DNA of 64,000 nt from Pyropia yezoensis (taxonomy: Eukaryota; Rhodophyta; Bangiophyceae; Bangiales; Bangiaceae): positions 29,275,777-29,339,776 of the forward strand of contig CM020620.1 in the NCBI GenBank assembly GCA_009829735.1, in the 5' to 3' direction. Position 1 is the first letter of the stretch. Each line of letters starts with the position of its first letter. Below the pieces are notes generated by a model. That model did no database searches. It saw nothing but the letters and a program-made list of their open reading frames with translations, and was not told the origin of the DNA. Both the position numbers and the translations under genes were made by a program. Below are positions 28,694 through 39,998 of the stretch, in pieces.

Positions 28694-30164
28694 TGTTCAG
28701 GCTTTCAAGCGTTCCTCTGGCGATGTTGGGTCGGGCAGCCTTAGGCAGGCCCGCCTGCTGGTCGCGCCGTCGAAGGGCGCACGGCTGCCGGTCGCGGGCT
28801 CTTCATCGCCTGCTCGGCGAGGTCGGGTCGCCACACCACGGCGGCCACCGGCGTCTTCGGCTGCGGCATCTCGTCGGGGCCCGCAACTGAACAAGAACGT
28901 TTCCGTCTCCGTACGCGGGATCGAGTTCACCCCTGCGTTCGGGTCCGTCGTTCAAACGCCGGGGTCATCTGTCTCGGCGGCGGAGCGTTTCGCCCGGATT
29001 TACAAGGTGACCATGATCATCGGTCGGGTGCGAAACGTTCGTGTTTTGGTGCGATCTGTGCGCGACACGGAGATCGCCGACGTCAAGAGGTACATCAAAT
29101 CTTTTACCACGACGGGCTACGACTGGGCGCACGGTATGATCAAGGTGACCGAGGACTTCACACAAGACAATGACCGTGAGTTTGAACCGCTAGTGGTGGG
29201 CGAGGATGGCGTTTTGGAGGACAAGAGCGACCGCATTACGTCACAGTCGACGGGCACCACCGACAGACGGCGTTGGTGACTGTGTTGGAGCGGGATCTTC
29301 CGAATGCTTCGGAAACCTGTCGGTACGCCCTCGTACAGCGTCGCGACGGCAAGCCAATGACAGAGACGGAAGTGCTGTCGTTGGGCTTGGACTCGAACGA
29401 GTCGACGGTGCAGAGCAAGCTTATGGACACTGCCGACGTCGTCGTCTTCCTGACGCACTGGGTGCGAGGCAAGCACAACGAGAGGCGTCTCAAGCATTTG
29501 GCTGGCCTAAAGTTGGGCGTCACCAAGACAGGAGATCTCTTGAATGAGCTGCTCAAGGAAAAGATTGGCGGCTTGTGTAAGGACGACGGGACGATGGCGT
29601 ACGGCGTCGCATCCATGCGCCGAATGCTCAACATTGGCTTGTTGGGGTTGGAGGACAGCGCTTCTACAAGGTACATGGTCGAGAAGCTGAAGGCGTCCAA
29701 GGTCAAGGATGGCTCGGACGGCTCGTTCGCTCTTGACACGCTTATCTCGCCCATCATGCTCTACGCCGAGTCAATTTACACGGACAAGGAAGCCGTGCGT
29801 CTTCGACTTCTCAAGATGGCGTGGGAGTATACGTGCCATCGCACGCCCGACAAGAAGGTTCGTCGGCTTGTCGCAGGCAGTGACGGCTCGTTTCTACGCA
29901 AGCGCTGTGCTCTTCATCAAGTACGTCCAAGATGCAACCCTGAAAGTTGTCAAGCAAAAAGGCGGCACGCCCAGCGGAGTGCGGTCCCTGTGGTCGGGCA
30001 AGGGTAAGCAGCCAGCCGGATCTCCCGCTCGGCCAAGCGCTGTCCCTGATGTCCCTGCAGAGCAGACTGCACCCGCTTCCGACGAGGCGTCTGCCCAGGC
30101 CGCGACGATTCACGCGTCCACAGGGTCACTGGACTTGCTGCAGCAGACCCGTCCGGGTGCGACC
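28694..30164 (+). CDS. ParB/sulfiredoxin-fold protein, cassette 1 (5' end in gap, two frame changes)
   Basis: The frame is open from the gap edge. After an Arg/Ser/Pro-rich region it reaches VKRYIKSFTTTGYDWAHGMI, then after a frame change near 29160-29225 VDGHHRQTALVTVLERDL, the Gly-His-x-Arg signature of ParB N-terminal domains (the paralogue in cassette 2 has VDGAHRLTAL). A second frame change near 29860 leads to RFYASAVLFIKYVQDATLKV, which aligns with FFTVLLVFLNHLRVAVRV of cassette 2. ParB-fold proteins bind DNA, and some hydrolyse CTP or cut DNA; the function here is unknown. There is no stop before the oxygenase region that follows, so the two may be one reading unit. The frame changes may be errors, decay or introns. 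Confidence 0.7.
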
Positions 30165-32680
30165 ATGACGTTGGGCGACGAGCTGACAGACTTGTTTGTG
30201 AAGCACTACACCGAGGCGGGTAACGAGGCACCCAAGGCGGGGCAATCCGTGAGCAAGCTGGTGCTGGCGATGCAGTATCCGTTTGTGCTCAAGTACTTGC
30301 CGTCCTGGAAGAAGATGGTGGACGAGTTTATCGCGCCTCCTCCGCCGCCGCCGCCGCCGCCGGCCAAGAAGAAGCCGTCGAAGAAGAAGCAGTCCAAGAA
30401 AGGCGGCGGGAAGTCCAAGTCCAAGAAAGGCAAGAAGAGCACGACTGGAGGAGATGCAGGTGCTTCCACCGGTGACGCGCCATGTCACCCTGACGCGGGC
30501 GCTCCACCATCGGGTGGTGTCTCGCCAGGAACCGGCCTCGAAGCACAGCCTGGAGCCGCCGGCGCTGCCGGTGCTCATGGCGGTGGCGACGCGCAGACAG
30601 TGAAAGACGCGTCGGGCGGCGGCGAAGGCGATGGCGTCAAGGACAAGGAAGCTGGTGAAGCCGGGACCGCGGACAGCGTCGGTGATGGCGGCAAAGGCGA
30701 CGACGACGGGACGGGGAAGGACCCGCGTAAGCGAAAGCGGCACAGTGGTGTGGGCGGGGAAAAGCGGCGCAGCAAGCGATCCCGTCATCCTCCTCCGGAG
30801 CTTGGTGAGCTGGTAGCTGTTCCGACTGACCAGCAGCTTCGTGCGCAGCTGGTTCGCGGCATGTCGGTCCGCGCCAAGTCCCCGTTTGCTCGGGCGGTAC
30901 GTCGAGTGTTCGTCAACGGTCGTCGTCAAGGCCGTCATGACATCCGCAACCAGGTAGCTGAGAAGCCGTACGACGACACTGTTCCTCCGATCGTCGAGAG
31001 TCTTCACGAGCGAGCTGCGGCGAACCGGCGCAAGCTACTTGAGCCCCACTTCGGGGCTCCTGGAGTGCCCCGCCCCCGGATCCCCCACTGCACGTCCGAC
31101 TTCCTCGCTTTGCGGCTCTGCAGCCGACGGAGCACCAGGGCCGCGACGTTCTACCTGGGGACGCTTGGAAAGACATCGACAAGTGCGTGTCTTTGTTCAT
31201 GGCGCAGCAGGGGGTCAAGCTGCTGACGGGCATGCCTGGTGTCCCGACGTCGCTGCCGGACGACGATTCGGGTGTTCACTCTCTTCTTGGAGGCGCTGCG
31301 TGCCTGGCATTTGCCAAGACCCTCGTGGAGTGCGGCTGGGTGATCATTGAGAATGCCGTGCAGGACGGCATGCCACGTCTTCTCCAAGGTGGACCTTCGA
31401 GCGTGGACGCCGTGCTGGACCATTATGTGCACTTGTTCCCAGGTGAAGCCGAGGTTGCAAAGGCAGCGGCTAGCCCGGGGACGAGAACAACACCTTCAGT
31501 ATGGGCTCCCATTCACAACGTCGACACGGATTTGGACAAGGTGCATCTTGCGGACGGGCAAGGGCGATTTTCGGTGCCAGTCAAGATGGTGGCTTCCTCC
31601 GACGACGCTACGCAGTCATTCGTCTTCATCCGCAAACTTCACGCTGACGCCTGCATGGCCGCCATCGCCAACCAGATCTTAGAAGCCGTTCCTGCCGCCG
31701 AAGGTCGCTCAAGTGCCCCCCCGGTTGTAAGGACGCCCAAGACTGGGGCTCGCCTGCTGCTGACAACTGAGAACGCTGTGCGGCAGCGTCCTCACATCGA
31801 CTCTGGGCTGCTTGAGGACAAGCTGCAGCAGGAGGAGATCAAGTCAGTCGAAGACGCTGGCGCCTCATTCACAGGGGCGGACAAGATCGAGCCAACCGAG
31901 GACAATGAAGTTCAGTTCGTTTCCGCCAAGAAGTACAAGATGCCGCTGTCCAAGAGCTTCTTTATCATGGCGTCCGGGAGGGACTCCTTCGTGTTGGCAG
32001 TGTGGCCAGGAAGCGTGCTTGCTCTACGGCGGATCGAGGACGGACACGTTGTGGACCGCACGCTTGTGAGCGAAGTCATTGAGGTCCCCAAGAACTCAAT
32101 ACTTCTCTGCCGGAGCGACTTGGTGCACGCTGGGTGTGGAGCCGATGAAGACACCACGCGGCTGAACAAGGCGCCTGTTGAGCTTGCCTACGCGCGCTCC
32201 ATCCGTTTGCACATGTACCTGCAGCACCCGCATCAAGCCCTCAAGGACGCCATCTTTCCCGTCAGCAGAGTGACGTTTGCGAGCAACGCCTCCCCGTCGT
32301 TGAGCGCCGTTCCCGCGGTCGATGGTGCAGACGCGCCCACTTCACGTGACGGAAAAGCTGGTGCTGCTGCGGACAAGCCCAGTTCTTTGCCGGATGAAAA
32401 CGAGGACGTCGACATGTCCGACGTCGTCGGGGGCGAGGTGGAAAGCTCCGAAGAATCGTCATCCAGCTACGAGGTCTCTGAGGATGAGACCGATGTCAAG
32501 GCGGCTGACGACAAGGGTCAAGATGCCAAGGAGTCCGATGCCATGGAAGAAGATGGCGGAGATGACAATGATGACGTCGGCTCTGCCAAGGATACAAGTG
32601 TCAACGGAGAAGACGAAGAAGATGACGGGGGGAGCAACGTAGGTGGGGACGGTGAAGATTCTGAAGGCAAGGATGCCTAG
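30165..32680 (+). CDS. 2-oxoglutarate/Fe(II) oxygenase-like protein, cassette 1 (one frame change)
   Basis: An ATG at 30165 is a possible start, but the frame is open upstream into the ParB-like gene. The N-terminal part has a helical segment (LTDLFVKHYTEAGN), a Pro-run, then Lys-rich and Gly/Ala-rich linkers with basic nuclear-type clusters (RKRKRHSG). A frame change near 31070-31100 is needed to reach LPRFAALQPTEHQGRDVLPG, which matches cassette 2. The catalytic core shows GWVII near its start, the metal motif His-Ile-Asp (RQRPHIDSG, about 31795), and a distal His in RSDLVHAGC (about 32130) with a nearby Arg (SIRLHMY). The tail is about 95 very acidic residues. The substrate is unknown: DNA base, RNA or protein. 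Confidence 0.75.
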
Positions 32681-33115
32681 GGTGATGGCGCTCAGTGAGA
32701 GCATGTACGCGCGAGTGTTTGTTGTGGGCATGATTTCGTGAGAGAATAGCAAGCGATAATGATTAGTTTTGCCGTCACCTGCATTCACATGTACTTTCCC
32801 ACGTGAAGTGATGACAGCTTGGAACAGAATTCAGGAGGTCTGATTCATTACAAAACGTTAATCATCTCTCTTGACCCAGACGACGATCATCGATGCAAGT
32901 CGAGGTCATGCCAGTCCACGACCAAGTCGGACAGCATGTGCAATGTCATCTTAAGCAGTGAGCTCTCGGCATCTCGACATGGTAACTGGGCAACAAATCA
33001 GTCTGAGCAGAGCATCAGAACTTGTACCATCCGCGCACTTCACTGAACTTTGATATATCAACAGCTTTGGTGCTCTAAGATTGGATCAGTCTTGAATGGT
33101 CAATGTCATGCTGAT
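32681..33115. other. Spacer downstream of oxygenase gene, cassette 1
   Basis: AT content is higher than in the neighbours. No gene or repeat is recognised before the palindrome array begins. Confidence 0.5.
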
Positions 33116-34206
33116 GAGTAGTGCTACTCGTGGAAGTCCATGATGAGTAGCAGTACTCGTCGCGTCGTTCTACCCGATTGCTTTTGGTATTTCGAGATTT
33201 TGTGATTTCGAAACCCGTCAACGGACGAGTAGCACTACTCGTCGAGAGGGAATGGCAAGAAAAGGAGCAGTGCTGCTTGTCAACAGAGAAGGTCTCATAT
33301 CGAGAAGAGCGTCTCGGTGACGTCATTCGACGAGTAGTACTACTCGCCAAGTGGGACGGTCGAGTAGCACTCTTCGTCGACAGGGAATGGCAAGAAAAGG
33401 AGCAGTGCTGCTCGTCAACAGAGAAGGTCTCATATCGAGAAGAGCGTCTCGGTGACGTCATTCGACGAGTAGCACTACTCGCCAAGTGGGACGGTCGAGA
33501 AAATGAGTAGTACTACTCGTCAACTCAGAATTCTTCATATCGAGAACTGCTTCTTGCTGATTTCACCCGACGAGTAGCACTACTCGTTCACAGAGAATGA
33601 CAAGAAGGACAGTTGTGCTACTCGTCCAGAGAGAATGTCTCGGATCGAGAAGAGATGCTGTGTGATGTCACCCGACGAGTAGTGCTACTCGGCCAGAAGG
33701 GATCATGCAAGCACGCGTCGTGCTTCTGGTCGATAGCGAGTGTTGGATTGGGGGAATATACAAGTCGGTCACCTCTGTTGACGAGTAGTGCCACTCGTTA
33801 ACATGGAAGCACTCTAACAGTTGTGCTACTCTCAGATAGCGAAGTTCATAACGGGAGTGCAGTGCAATTTTGTTATGTCACTCCACAAGTGGTGCTGCTG
33901 ATCATGAGTCAGCGTTTCCAGGACGTCGAGGTCCCTTTTTGGACGACGAGTGCCATTCGTGAGCAGTGCCGTTTGGCCTTGTTCTTCCTCTTCTTTCTTG
34001 CAAGTCGCCATCATCCTCCCCACATATCCTGGAGCGGCGATGAGTAGTGCTACTCGCCTGGTACCGTTCGCGGCATTGTACGGCAAATTTTCTGCAAAAG
34101 GTTCTCTCGCGACGAGTTGTGCTACTCGTTTGTCGGTTCCGAGAAACTGTTCTACTTTGTGGTTCACTTCCTTGAGAGTTTTTCTATGTCCGACGAGCAG
34201 GGCTAC
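33116..34206. repeat. Array of about 12 palindromes with core GAGTAGYRCTACTC, upstream of methyltransferase-SET gene 1
   Basis: Cores start at 33116, 33145, 33227, 33332, 33362, 33467, 33505, 33572, 33677, 33783, 34042 and 34114, and further decayed ones occur near 33617, 33820, 33945 and 34190. The best (33332) reads GAGTAGTACTACTC, a perfect palindrome, and many extend to CGACGAGTAG...CTACTCGTCG. Several sit on a tandem unit of about 135 bp (33248 and 33383 are near-identical). Spacing is irregular, 17-250 bp. The array fills the promoter side of the next gene, so the palindromes may be binding or modification sites. Confidence 0.85.
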
Positions 34207-34322
34207 CTGTCATATGGCATGATTTGTTCCAGTCTTGCTGTCGGTTTTCCGCCATAATTAAGTATTTAGTCGGCACTTACTTGTTTTTGAAGGCCAATTA
34301 CTTTCTGATTTATGATTTGATT

Positions 34323-34330
34323 TATATAAT
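34323..34330 (+). promoter_or_regulatory. TATA box of methyltransferase-SET gene 1
   Basis: TATATAAT lies 53 bases before the ATG at 34383 within an unusually AT-rich stretch (34255-34345). It supports initiation at that ATG rather than at upstream non-ATG codons. Confidence 0.5.
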
Positions 34331-34382
34331 CTTTTACACAGCTCTTTGGTGTCCTGTCTGTGGTCCACATTTGTGCGTAAAT

Positions 34383-37300
34383 ATGGTCGATCAGGTTGTC
34401 GATGTTGGCTTGGCGGTCTGTTACGCCAGTCGGCCACCTTTTGGCCATCGTTCCTCGCCTGATTTTTTCCTTTCCGTCCCTCCGTCGTCCCCGTTTGCCC
34501 TTGACCGTGTCACTGTCGTGTCGCAATATTTGTCGTCTTCCGACATCACTATCGTCATGGGAGGGCCGTCAACTGCTGTTGTTGTTGATGTTGTCACCTC
34601 ATTGGCTGAGCGTGGTTTTCGCGCATTTCTGGACATGCGGTCGTCTGATGTCGGGGTCTTCCCTACGTCTTGTGTACTCCTGTGTCTCAGTGAGTTACGC
34701 GACGTGTACTTCCACTGCAATGCCATCGCGGATGCTGTTGATCGCGAAGGTTCCGATTTTTCGGTTCTGCGTCTTGAAGACGCGTCATGGGAAGCTGTTC
34801 GGTTTTGGATTGTATCGCATGTCCGTCGTGTCCCTGGGACTGAGGTCGGGACTTCTTTGTCGCGGGAGCAAGAGTTTGGACCTGGGCTATCGCGGAGCGT
34901 CATCGTCAAGATTTCTCGTCGGACGGAGTGGCTTGTCGATAATCGTATCGAACGCGTGTATACCTCCCTTTGGCAGTTGAAGCGGTTTATCGCAGTGCCG
35001 AGTGCCCCTAGGGGGCTTGATGGCATTTTTTTGCTGCGTTCAGGGTGTGCTGGCTTTGCGGATGGACCCGGCAGCGTGTCGGGCGTCGGTGTCGATGTTG
35101 ACGACGTGCTGCATGATGACGACGTTTCAAGGGTCGTGAATGTGTTGGCGGTGTCAGCGGATTCACGACTCGCTTCTCTGGACGGACGGGCGTGGCAGGT
35201 TGTATTGGCGTTGTCAGGCCAGCAGGCAGCGCTTGAAGACCTCATTGTCTTTGCGCGCTCGCACTTCCCCGCTTTGTCGTCTTCAGCCGAGCAGGAGGCT
35301 TCCTTGGTGCGTGGTTTCCCTGCTGGCCCGGCAGCGGTTGGAGAGCTTCGTCGGTTTGCAGCTGATGACCTGGGGAACATGATCGCTTCCTCAGCTGGAC
35401 AGGGTTCTCCTGCGCCCACACACCCGGTCAAGCTCCACCATGAGCTCCCGGCGGACGTTCTCCTCCGTGGGGTCCTTGAGGCCTGGCCTGATGATGACGG
35501 CTATCGCGCTCACTGCGCGAGGCACGGCGTGCCGTCAATTGCGGCGTTGACGCCGTTTCAAGTCGTTGTTTGGCTGTCCGCTGTGTGTGGTCTTGGCCGG
35601 CAGCCCGCGTCCGGCAGCAAGGCCGATCTCTGGCGGCACGCTGTGTTGCTGAGGGGTGTCGTATACGACGTGATATCTGGCTTCGACGTGGTCGCTCGCA
35701 GTGTTGGCTTTTCTTCGATCGAGTCCATGGTGGCACCCTATCTCTTGTGGCATGCCAAGGAGTGCGAGTTCTTGTCGCTTGCGCGCCCTGAGGACGACGA
35801 TCTGTTCGCGCCTGTGAGCCAAGGCGGGAATCTGTGGCATGCTGCTGGACCTGTCAGGCGCTCCTCTGCGGCTGTAGCTGCAGACGTGCTGTCTCGGACG
35901 CCGGCGGCCAACAAGCAATTGCGTGTTGTTGCACACCTGCTACACCTGCACCTCTACTGGTGTACGCGCGTCGACCGTCTTGATGGGGAGCCCGCGCTGG
36001 TGGATCTTCTCACTGTTGCCCGCAAGCGGCCCTCGCGGGCTTCGACGACGACGACTGATGAGGATGGTGACGCGTCGTCCGATGTTGTCGTACGGGTGCC
36101 CAGCGACCCTGGCAGATCGTCGCAGTCCCGCAAAGGGAAGGAGCCGGTCCGCGTTGACCGCCGGAGGAAGCCTCTTTCCGGTCGTATGTCTGTCGCGGAT
36201 TATCGACCTCCGCGTTGGTCTGGCGACTTGACTGAGGTTCCGCACGTTCTGAAGTCCGTCCTGGCCGGTCTTTCGGCTTTTAAGCGGGTACCTGTGACGT
36301 CTGGGGGAGCCTTGAAGGTCGGGATCGGACCCAGCGGTAGCCTGCGGTCGAGGCTGTGCGCCCGCGGCGCGATGCGGGCTTCTGGTGTTGACGCAGAGCT
36401 TGCCGCGGGTTCCCGGCGTGGTATGTCTCCTGCCTCGCCTGACCAGGCGGCTGTGCCTGATATGGGAACCGCTTGGTCAACGGTTACTCGCGCGATGCAA
36501 CATGTCGCGCAGGTGCACGTTTGTCCATTTCAAGACCTCATGACCGTCCACGACGAGCTTTTGCAGCAGCAAGAGCAGGCGTTGATCGAGTCCCGCGGCG
36601 ATGGTCGGTTCGGGCGAGCGGTGGCGCAGGGTCAGGCGGCGACTTCTGTTCCGTCGCAGTCCATCCCGCGCTTTCTCACCGGCCAAGTGCAGCTGATCTT
36701 GACCGATCCGCCGTATAACATCCGTCGGGACGCCAACCTGCCGCAGTCTGCGCACGACATTTTGACTGAAAGTCAGATGCTGAGGTGCGCTAACCTGTTT
36801 ATGTTGCTGCTTCGCCCTGGTGGTCACCTTTTGGTGTTTTGCTCCTCGGCCCAGCATCCTGAATGGGTACGAGTCCTTCGAGGCCTGCGGGATCGTGCTA
36901 AGCGTGGCGCAAGGGACGGGACGAGCGCCTTCGCGGTCGACGGCGCCGCACTCGTGACGATCAAGGACCCCCACGCTATTGCCACTGCGCGGCGGAGCTC
37001 AACGAACCTGACCAACAAGACCGAAATGGTCGTGCATGCCACTCGGTGTGGCGCATCCGCGCAGGAGGCGTACGAGATGGTGAACTACCGCACGTTTAAC
37101 CGTGTACCGTCGCACTTCCTGGCCCACGACAACGTCATTGACAATGTCCGTCCGCCCGGTGCGTCGGAAGTGGTGTACCGCGTCGAGGCGGGCTCCCGCC
37201 AATGGATACGCCCGGAGCAGAAGGCTATCTCGTTGGGACAGGAGTTGATTGAGCGGTTCTCCCAGTGCGGGGACCTTGTTGTGGACTGTTTCGCTGGCAC

Positions 37301-38513
37301 CTGCTTCGTAGCGGCGGCATGTCTGCGCCTGCCACTCGGGCAGTACCGGCGAGTCGTATGCTGCGACTCTGATGCTGACGTCATCCGCGCGGCTCTTCCA
37401 CGTCTTCGCCGCGAATTCATCGAGCAGGTGATCGCTGGTGGATACGCGAACTTCCCTAGTGTGGGGGACGACCCGTCCGTGGTCGCGGCGGCGCATATGG
37501 TGCGGAAGCTTGCACCGGTCGTTGTGAACGTCGGGCGTGGAGAGGAAGATGTCCCTCGTCTCGCCCCTCCCCTTCCCCCATTTGACGCTGACTGGACTCC
37601 CCCTGCCGGACGGCCGTGTCACTCTGCTCTACCTCTGTCCGTCATTCAGCTGCTGGCGAGCAGATGGGCGCGTGCTGCGGACGAGGAGCGTGTTGGGCGT
37701 GAGAGTTTTCCCTCTGCCCCACCGCCCGGCCGAGATATTGCTGCTGCGGTGCTGGCCCTGGCAAACAGCGCGGTTGGCGCTTGGCCGCGCAAGTACCAAT
37801 GCGCTTTATCTACCGAGGATGGGACGGCACTGCGAGAGCATGCGGCGGCAGAGTTGGGTCTTTTCTTGGCCACCTCAGGGCTCGCCGGTGGAAGTGCTGG
37901 GACGGGGGTCTTTGCGGCGCGGCGATTTCCTGCCGGTGTCGTTGTGGCTCCCTTTTTCGGCGCCATTATCTACACGGATCTGGGTGTCAAGCTGAACCGC
38001 ACCGTTCGGTACGCGTCGTCTGTTCTTGGTTCATATGGGCCCACGGCGCAAGAGTGCTCCGAGCGAGCACTGGCGGTTTCTGTGCGGAAGTCGAGCGCGA
38101 GTGAAGGGCGACGTGTGCATGTTACCGAAACCGACAATTGTTCGGAAGACTTTACGGTGTGGATTGTGCCCTCAGTCTGCTGCGTGGCGGGGTACGTCAA
38201 CGACTGCACGGCCGTTTCCAAGGTCGACCAAGCTGCCGCCGCGTCGTCGTCGCATGCCATCCCGCGTGCTCACGCCAACGTGGTCATCCAAGTGTCGCCC
38301 AAGGTGAGTGGTGACGATCTTACCATTGACGACTTGCTAGCGGTGGACGCCGTTCAGCTCGTTGCCTGTCGGGATATATCCCCTGGCGAGGAGTTGGTAG
38401 CATGGTATGGGACCGAATACGACTTTCTACACGATGAGGAGGTGCGGGGTGGGCGCGCTTCTGGTGGGCGGTTGGTGAGTCGGAGCACTCCGCACACTTT
38501 CGCTGGGGTGTAG
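34383..38513 (+). CDS. DNA amino-methyltransferase (DPPY type) fused to SET domain, cassette 1
   Basis: 1376 residues from ATG 34383 (Met-Val-Asp-Gln-Val-Val). The first 750 residues are unique to this family and are shared, diverged, with the gene at 57130 (LTPFQVVVWLS here, LTPFEQVLWLS there). The methylase core follows: TDPPYN (residue about 775), LLRPGGHLLVFCS, then later RPEQKAISLGQELIERF and VVDCFAGTC (about 968). This catalytic-before-SAM-binding order is that of beta-class enzymes making N6-methyladenine or N4-methylcytosine. The C-terminus (about 1170-1360) is a SET domain: GTGVFAARRFPAG, FFGAIIY, AGYVNDC and ELVAWYGTEYDF. It lacks the usual Asn-His-Ser. A single uninterrupted frame suggests selection for function. 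Likely nuclear; the methylated sites and the protein target are unknown. Confidence 0.87.
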   Translation: MVDQVVDVGLAVCYASRPPFGHRSSPDFFLSVPPSSPFALDRVTVVSQYLSSSDITIVMGGPSTAVVVDVVTSLAERGFRAFLDMRSSDVGVFPTSCVLLCLSELRDVYFHCNAIADAVDREGSDFSVLRLEDASWEAVRFWIVSHVRRVPGTEVGTSLSREQEFGPGLSRSVIVKISRRTEWLVDNRIERVYTSLWQLKRFIAVPSAPRGLDGIFLLRSGCAGFADGPGSVSGVGVDVDDVLHDDDVSRVVNVLAVSADSRLASLDGRAWQVVLALSGQQAALEDLIVFARSHFPALSSSAEQEASLVRGFPAGPAAVGELRRFAADDLGNMIASSAGQGSPAPTHPVKLHHELPADVLLRGVLEAWPDDDGYRAHCARHGVPSIAALTPFQVVVWLSAVCGLGRQPASGSKADLWRHAVLLRGVVYDVISGFDVVARSVGFSSIESMVAPYLLWHAKECEFLSLARPEDDDLFAPVSQGGNLWHAAGPVRRSSAAVAADVLSRTPAANKQLRVVAHLLHLHLYWCTRVDRLDGEPALVDLLTVARKRPSRASTTTTDEDGDASSDVVVRVPSDPGRSSQSRKGKEPVRVDRRRKPLSGRMSVADYRPPRWSGDLTEVPHVLKSVLAGLSAFKRVPVTSGGALKVGIGPSGSLRSRLCARGAMRASGVDAELAAGSRRGMSPASPDQAAVPDMGTAWSTVTRAMQHVAQVHVCPFQDLMTVHDELLQQQEQALIESRGDGRFGRAVAQGQAATSVPSQSIPRFLTGQVQLILTDPPYNIRRDANLPQSAHDILTESQMLRCANLFMLLLRPGGHLLVFCSSAQHPEWVRVLRGLRDRAKRGARDGTSAFAVDGAALVTIKDPHAIATARRSSTNLTNKTEMVVHATRCGASAQEAYEMVNYRTFNRVPSHFLAHDNVIDNVRPPGASEVVYRVEAGSRQWIRPEQKAISLGQELIERFSQCGDLVVDCFAGTCFVAAACLRLPLGQYRRVVCCDSDADVIRAALPRLRREFIEQVIAGGYANFPSVGDDPSVVAAAHMVRKLAPVVVNVGRGEEDVPRLAPPLPPFDADWTPPAGRPCHSALPLSVIQLLASRWARAADEERVGRESFPSAPPPGRDIAAAVLALANSAVGAWPRKYQCALSTEDGTALREHAAAELGLFLATSGLAGGSAGTGVFAARRFPAGVVVAPFFGAIIYTDLGVKLNRTVRYASSVLGSYGPTAQECSERALAVSVRKSSASEGRRVHVTETDNCSEDFTVWIVPSVCCVAGYVNDCTAVSKVDQAAAASSSHAIPRAHANVVIQVSPKVSGDDLTIDDLLAVDAVQLVACRDISPGEELVAWYGTEYDFLHDEEVRGGRASGGRLVSRSTPHTFAGV

Positions 38514-38936
38514 TAGGGTTTGGGCCGTGATCAGAGACATAGTGTATTTGACCATAAACGGAGGAAGGGGCGGAAGAACGGAAATGTATGTCGCGCACAA
38601 AGGAAGCAACCTGCAAGGATTGTGTACGAACGGGCACATTGCGATCAGTCAGACGTAGGACTCGTCACGGTTGGCGCGGATACTGAGATTGCCAGTGCGG
38701 AGCAACATGGTCTCTGGCGAAGGCCAAGTGTCAACGGATTTCGTCAGTAGCATACTTGGTAGAATTATGGTGATAAGCGTGAGGCTCGTGATGGTGGTGG
38801 CAGGTGATGGTTGTCAGTTCAAGTGAGACGTTATGTGTATGAAAGGGAAATTCTGTCTCTCCACACGTGTCCGATTTACTAGACTTCCAGCTGAGGTGAG
38901 CAGGTTGACAACAAGAAGTTACGGCATCGTAGTTTA
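38514..38936. other. Spacer after methyltransferase-SET gene 1
   Basis: No gene, repeat or terminator is recognised. It runs to the start of the inverted repeat. Confidence 0.5.
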
Positions 38937-39998
38937 CCTAACATACGAATCTACAAAATCGACGAACCACCCCCCCTCAGTTCGTCAATTTCGCATGGTT
39001 CGTCAATCGACGAACCGCCCCATATGGCCCGGAATCGCCACACCCCCCCCAGTTCGTCAATTTGGCCGGTTCGTCCTCTCAGATCCGGAATCGACGAACC
39101 GCCCGTGACGCCCCCCAGGCGCGCATTCGACGAACCCCCCCCAGTTCGTCGATTTGGCCGGTTCTTCCTTTCCGCCCCCACTGCCCCCCAGGCGCGCATT
39201 CGACGAACCCCCCCAGTTCGCCAAAATCGCCGGTTCTTCCTTTTCGCCCCCACGCCCCCCCAGGCGCGCATTCGACGAACCCCCCTCAGTTCGTCAATTT
39301 CGCCGGTTCTTCCTTTTGCCACCCGTCGTGCCTGTCCCCCCGCCTCCATTTATGCCACACCGCTTGTACCCCCGCCCCCACTTCTTCTCCCCTGCTCCTC
39401 CTGTCCGCGTCCCTACCTTGCCCGCTCACCCATGCCTTCCCCCATCCTCTGCGCGCTTCCCCCCTCCCCTCCCAGTACTTCCCCTCCTCCCTTCACCCCT
39501 CCTCTTCATCCTGTGCACCCCTACCCGCCTCCTCGCCAAACTTCAGTGCCCAACCCCCCCCCTCCTCCCTGGCCCCCCCCCCCTTCCCACCCTTCCCCAG
39601 CCCCCCTTCCCCCTCCCGCCCCACCCCCTCCTCCCCTCCCATGCACTAAGGTAGAAATTACAGCCCCCTTGTGGGCGCCTGTATCCACGCCCTTTTGCCT
39701 CCCCGATAGCCTGTCCTACTCGCCCCGCCCCCCCCCTCCTCCGTCCATCCTCATCCAGCGTATCCACCTAGCCCTCAGCCTGTAACGACCGTCCCGCCCC
39801 ACTGTCCCCTCCTCCAAAACTCCATCACGGGCCTCTAGCCGTGGCCCTCCCCACTCGCACGCCCCCTCGCCCACAGACGCTTGCCACTTGACTCGCACGC
39901 CCCCCCGACCACGGACGCTTGGCCATAGCCCTCTCTCTCTCCGCTGCGCCCACCACCACCTGAGAGGTACCCAATCACACGCCCCCCATTGCCAGGCG
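38937..39998 (+). repeat. Left arm of a 1.1-1.2-kb inverted repeat, C-rich, with 73-bp tandem units
   Basis: Near-identical in reverse to 51082-52289. The outer part carries three tandem units of about 73-77 bp (about 39110-39335), each with GGCGCGCATTCGACGAAC, a C-run and AGTTCGTC. The inner part is C/T-rich low complexity and ends at an assembly gap. The right arm is 146 bp longer, exactly two extra 73-bp units. Confidence 0.88.

Noticed and set aside
33116-34206. Regularly repeated short palindromes as a CRISPR array
   Set aside because: Spacing is irregular (17-250 bp), cores vary, spacers themselves repeat, and no cas genes are present in a eukaryotic context.
34421-35431. 336-codon minus-strand frame inside methyltransferase-SET gene 1
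   Set aside because: It is a Ser/Thr/Arg-rich shadow of the real gene with no homologue opposite the paralogue.
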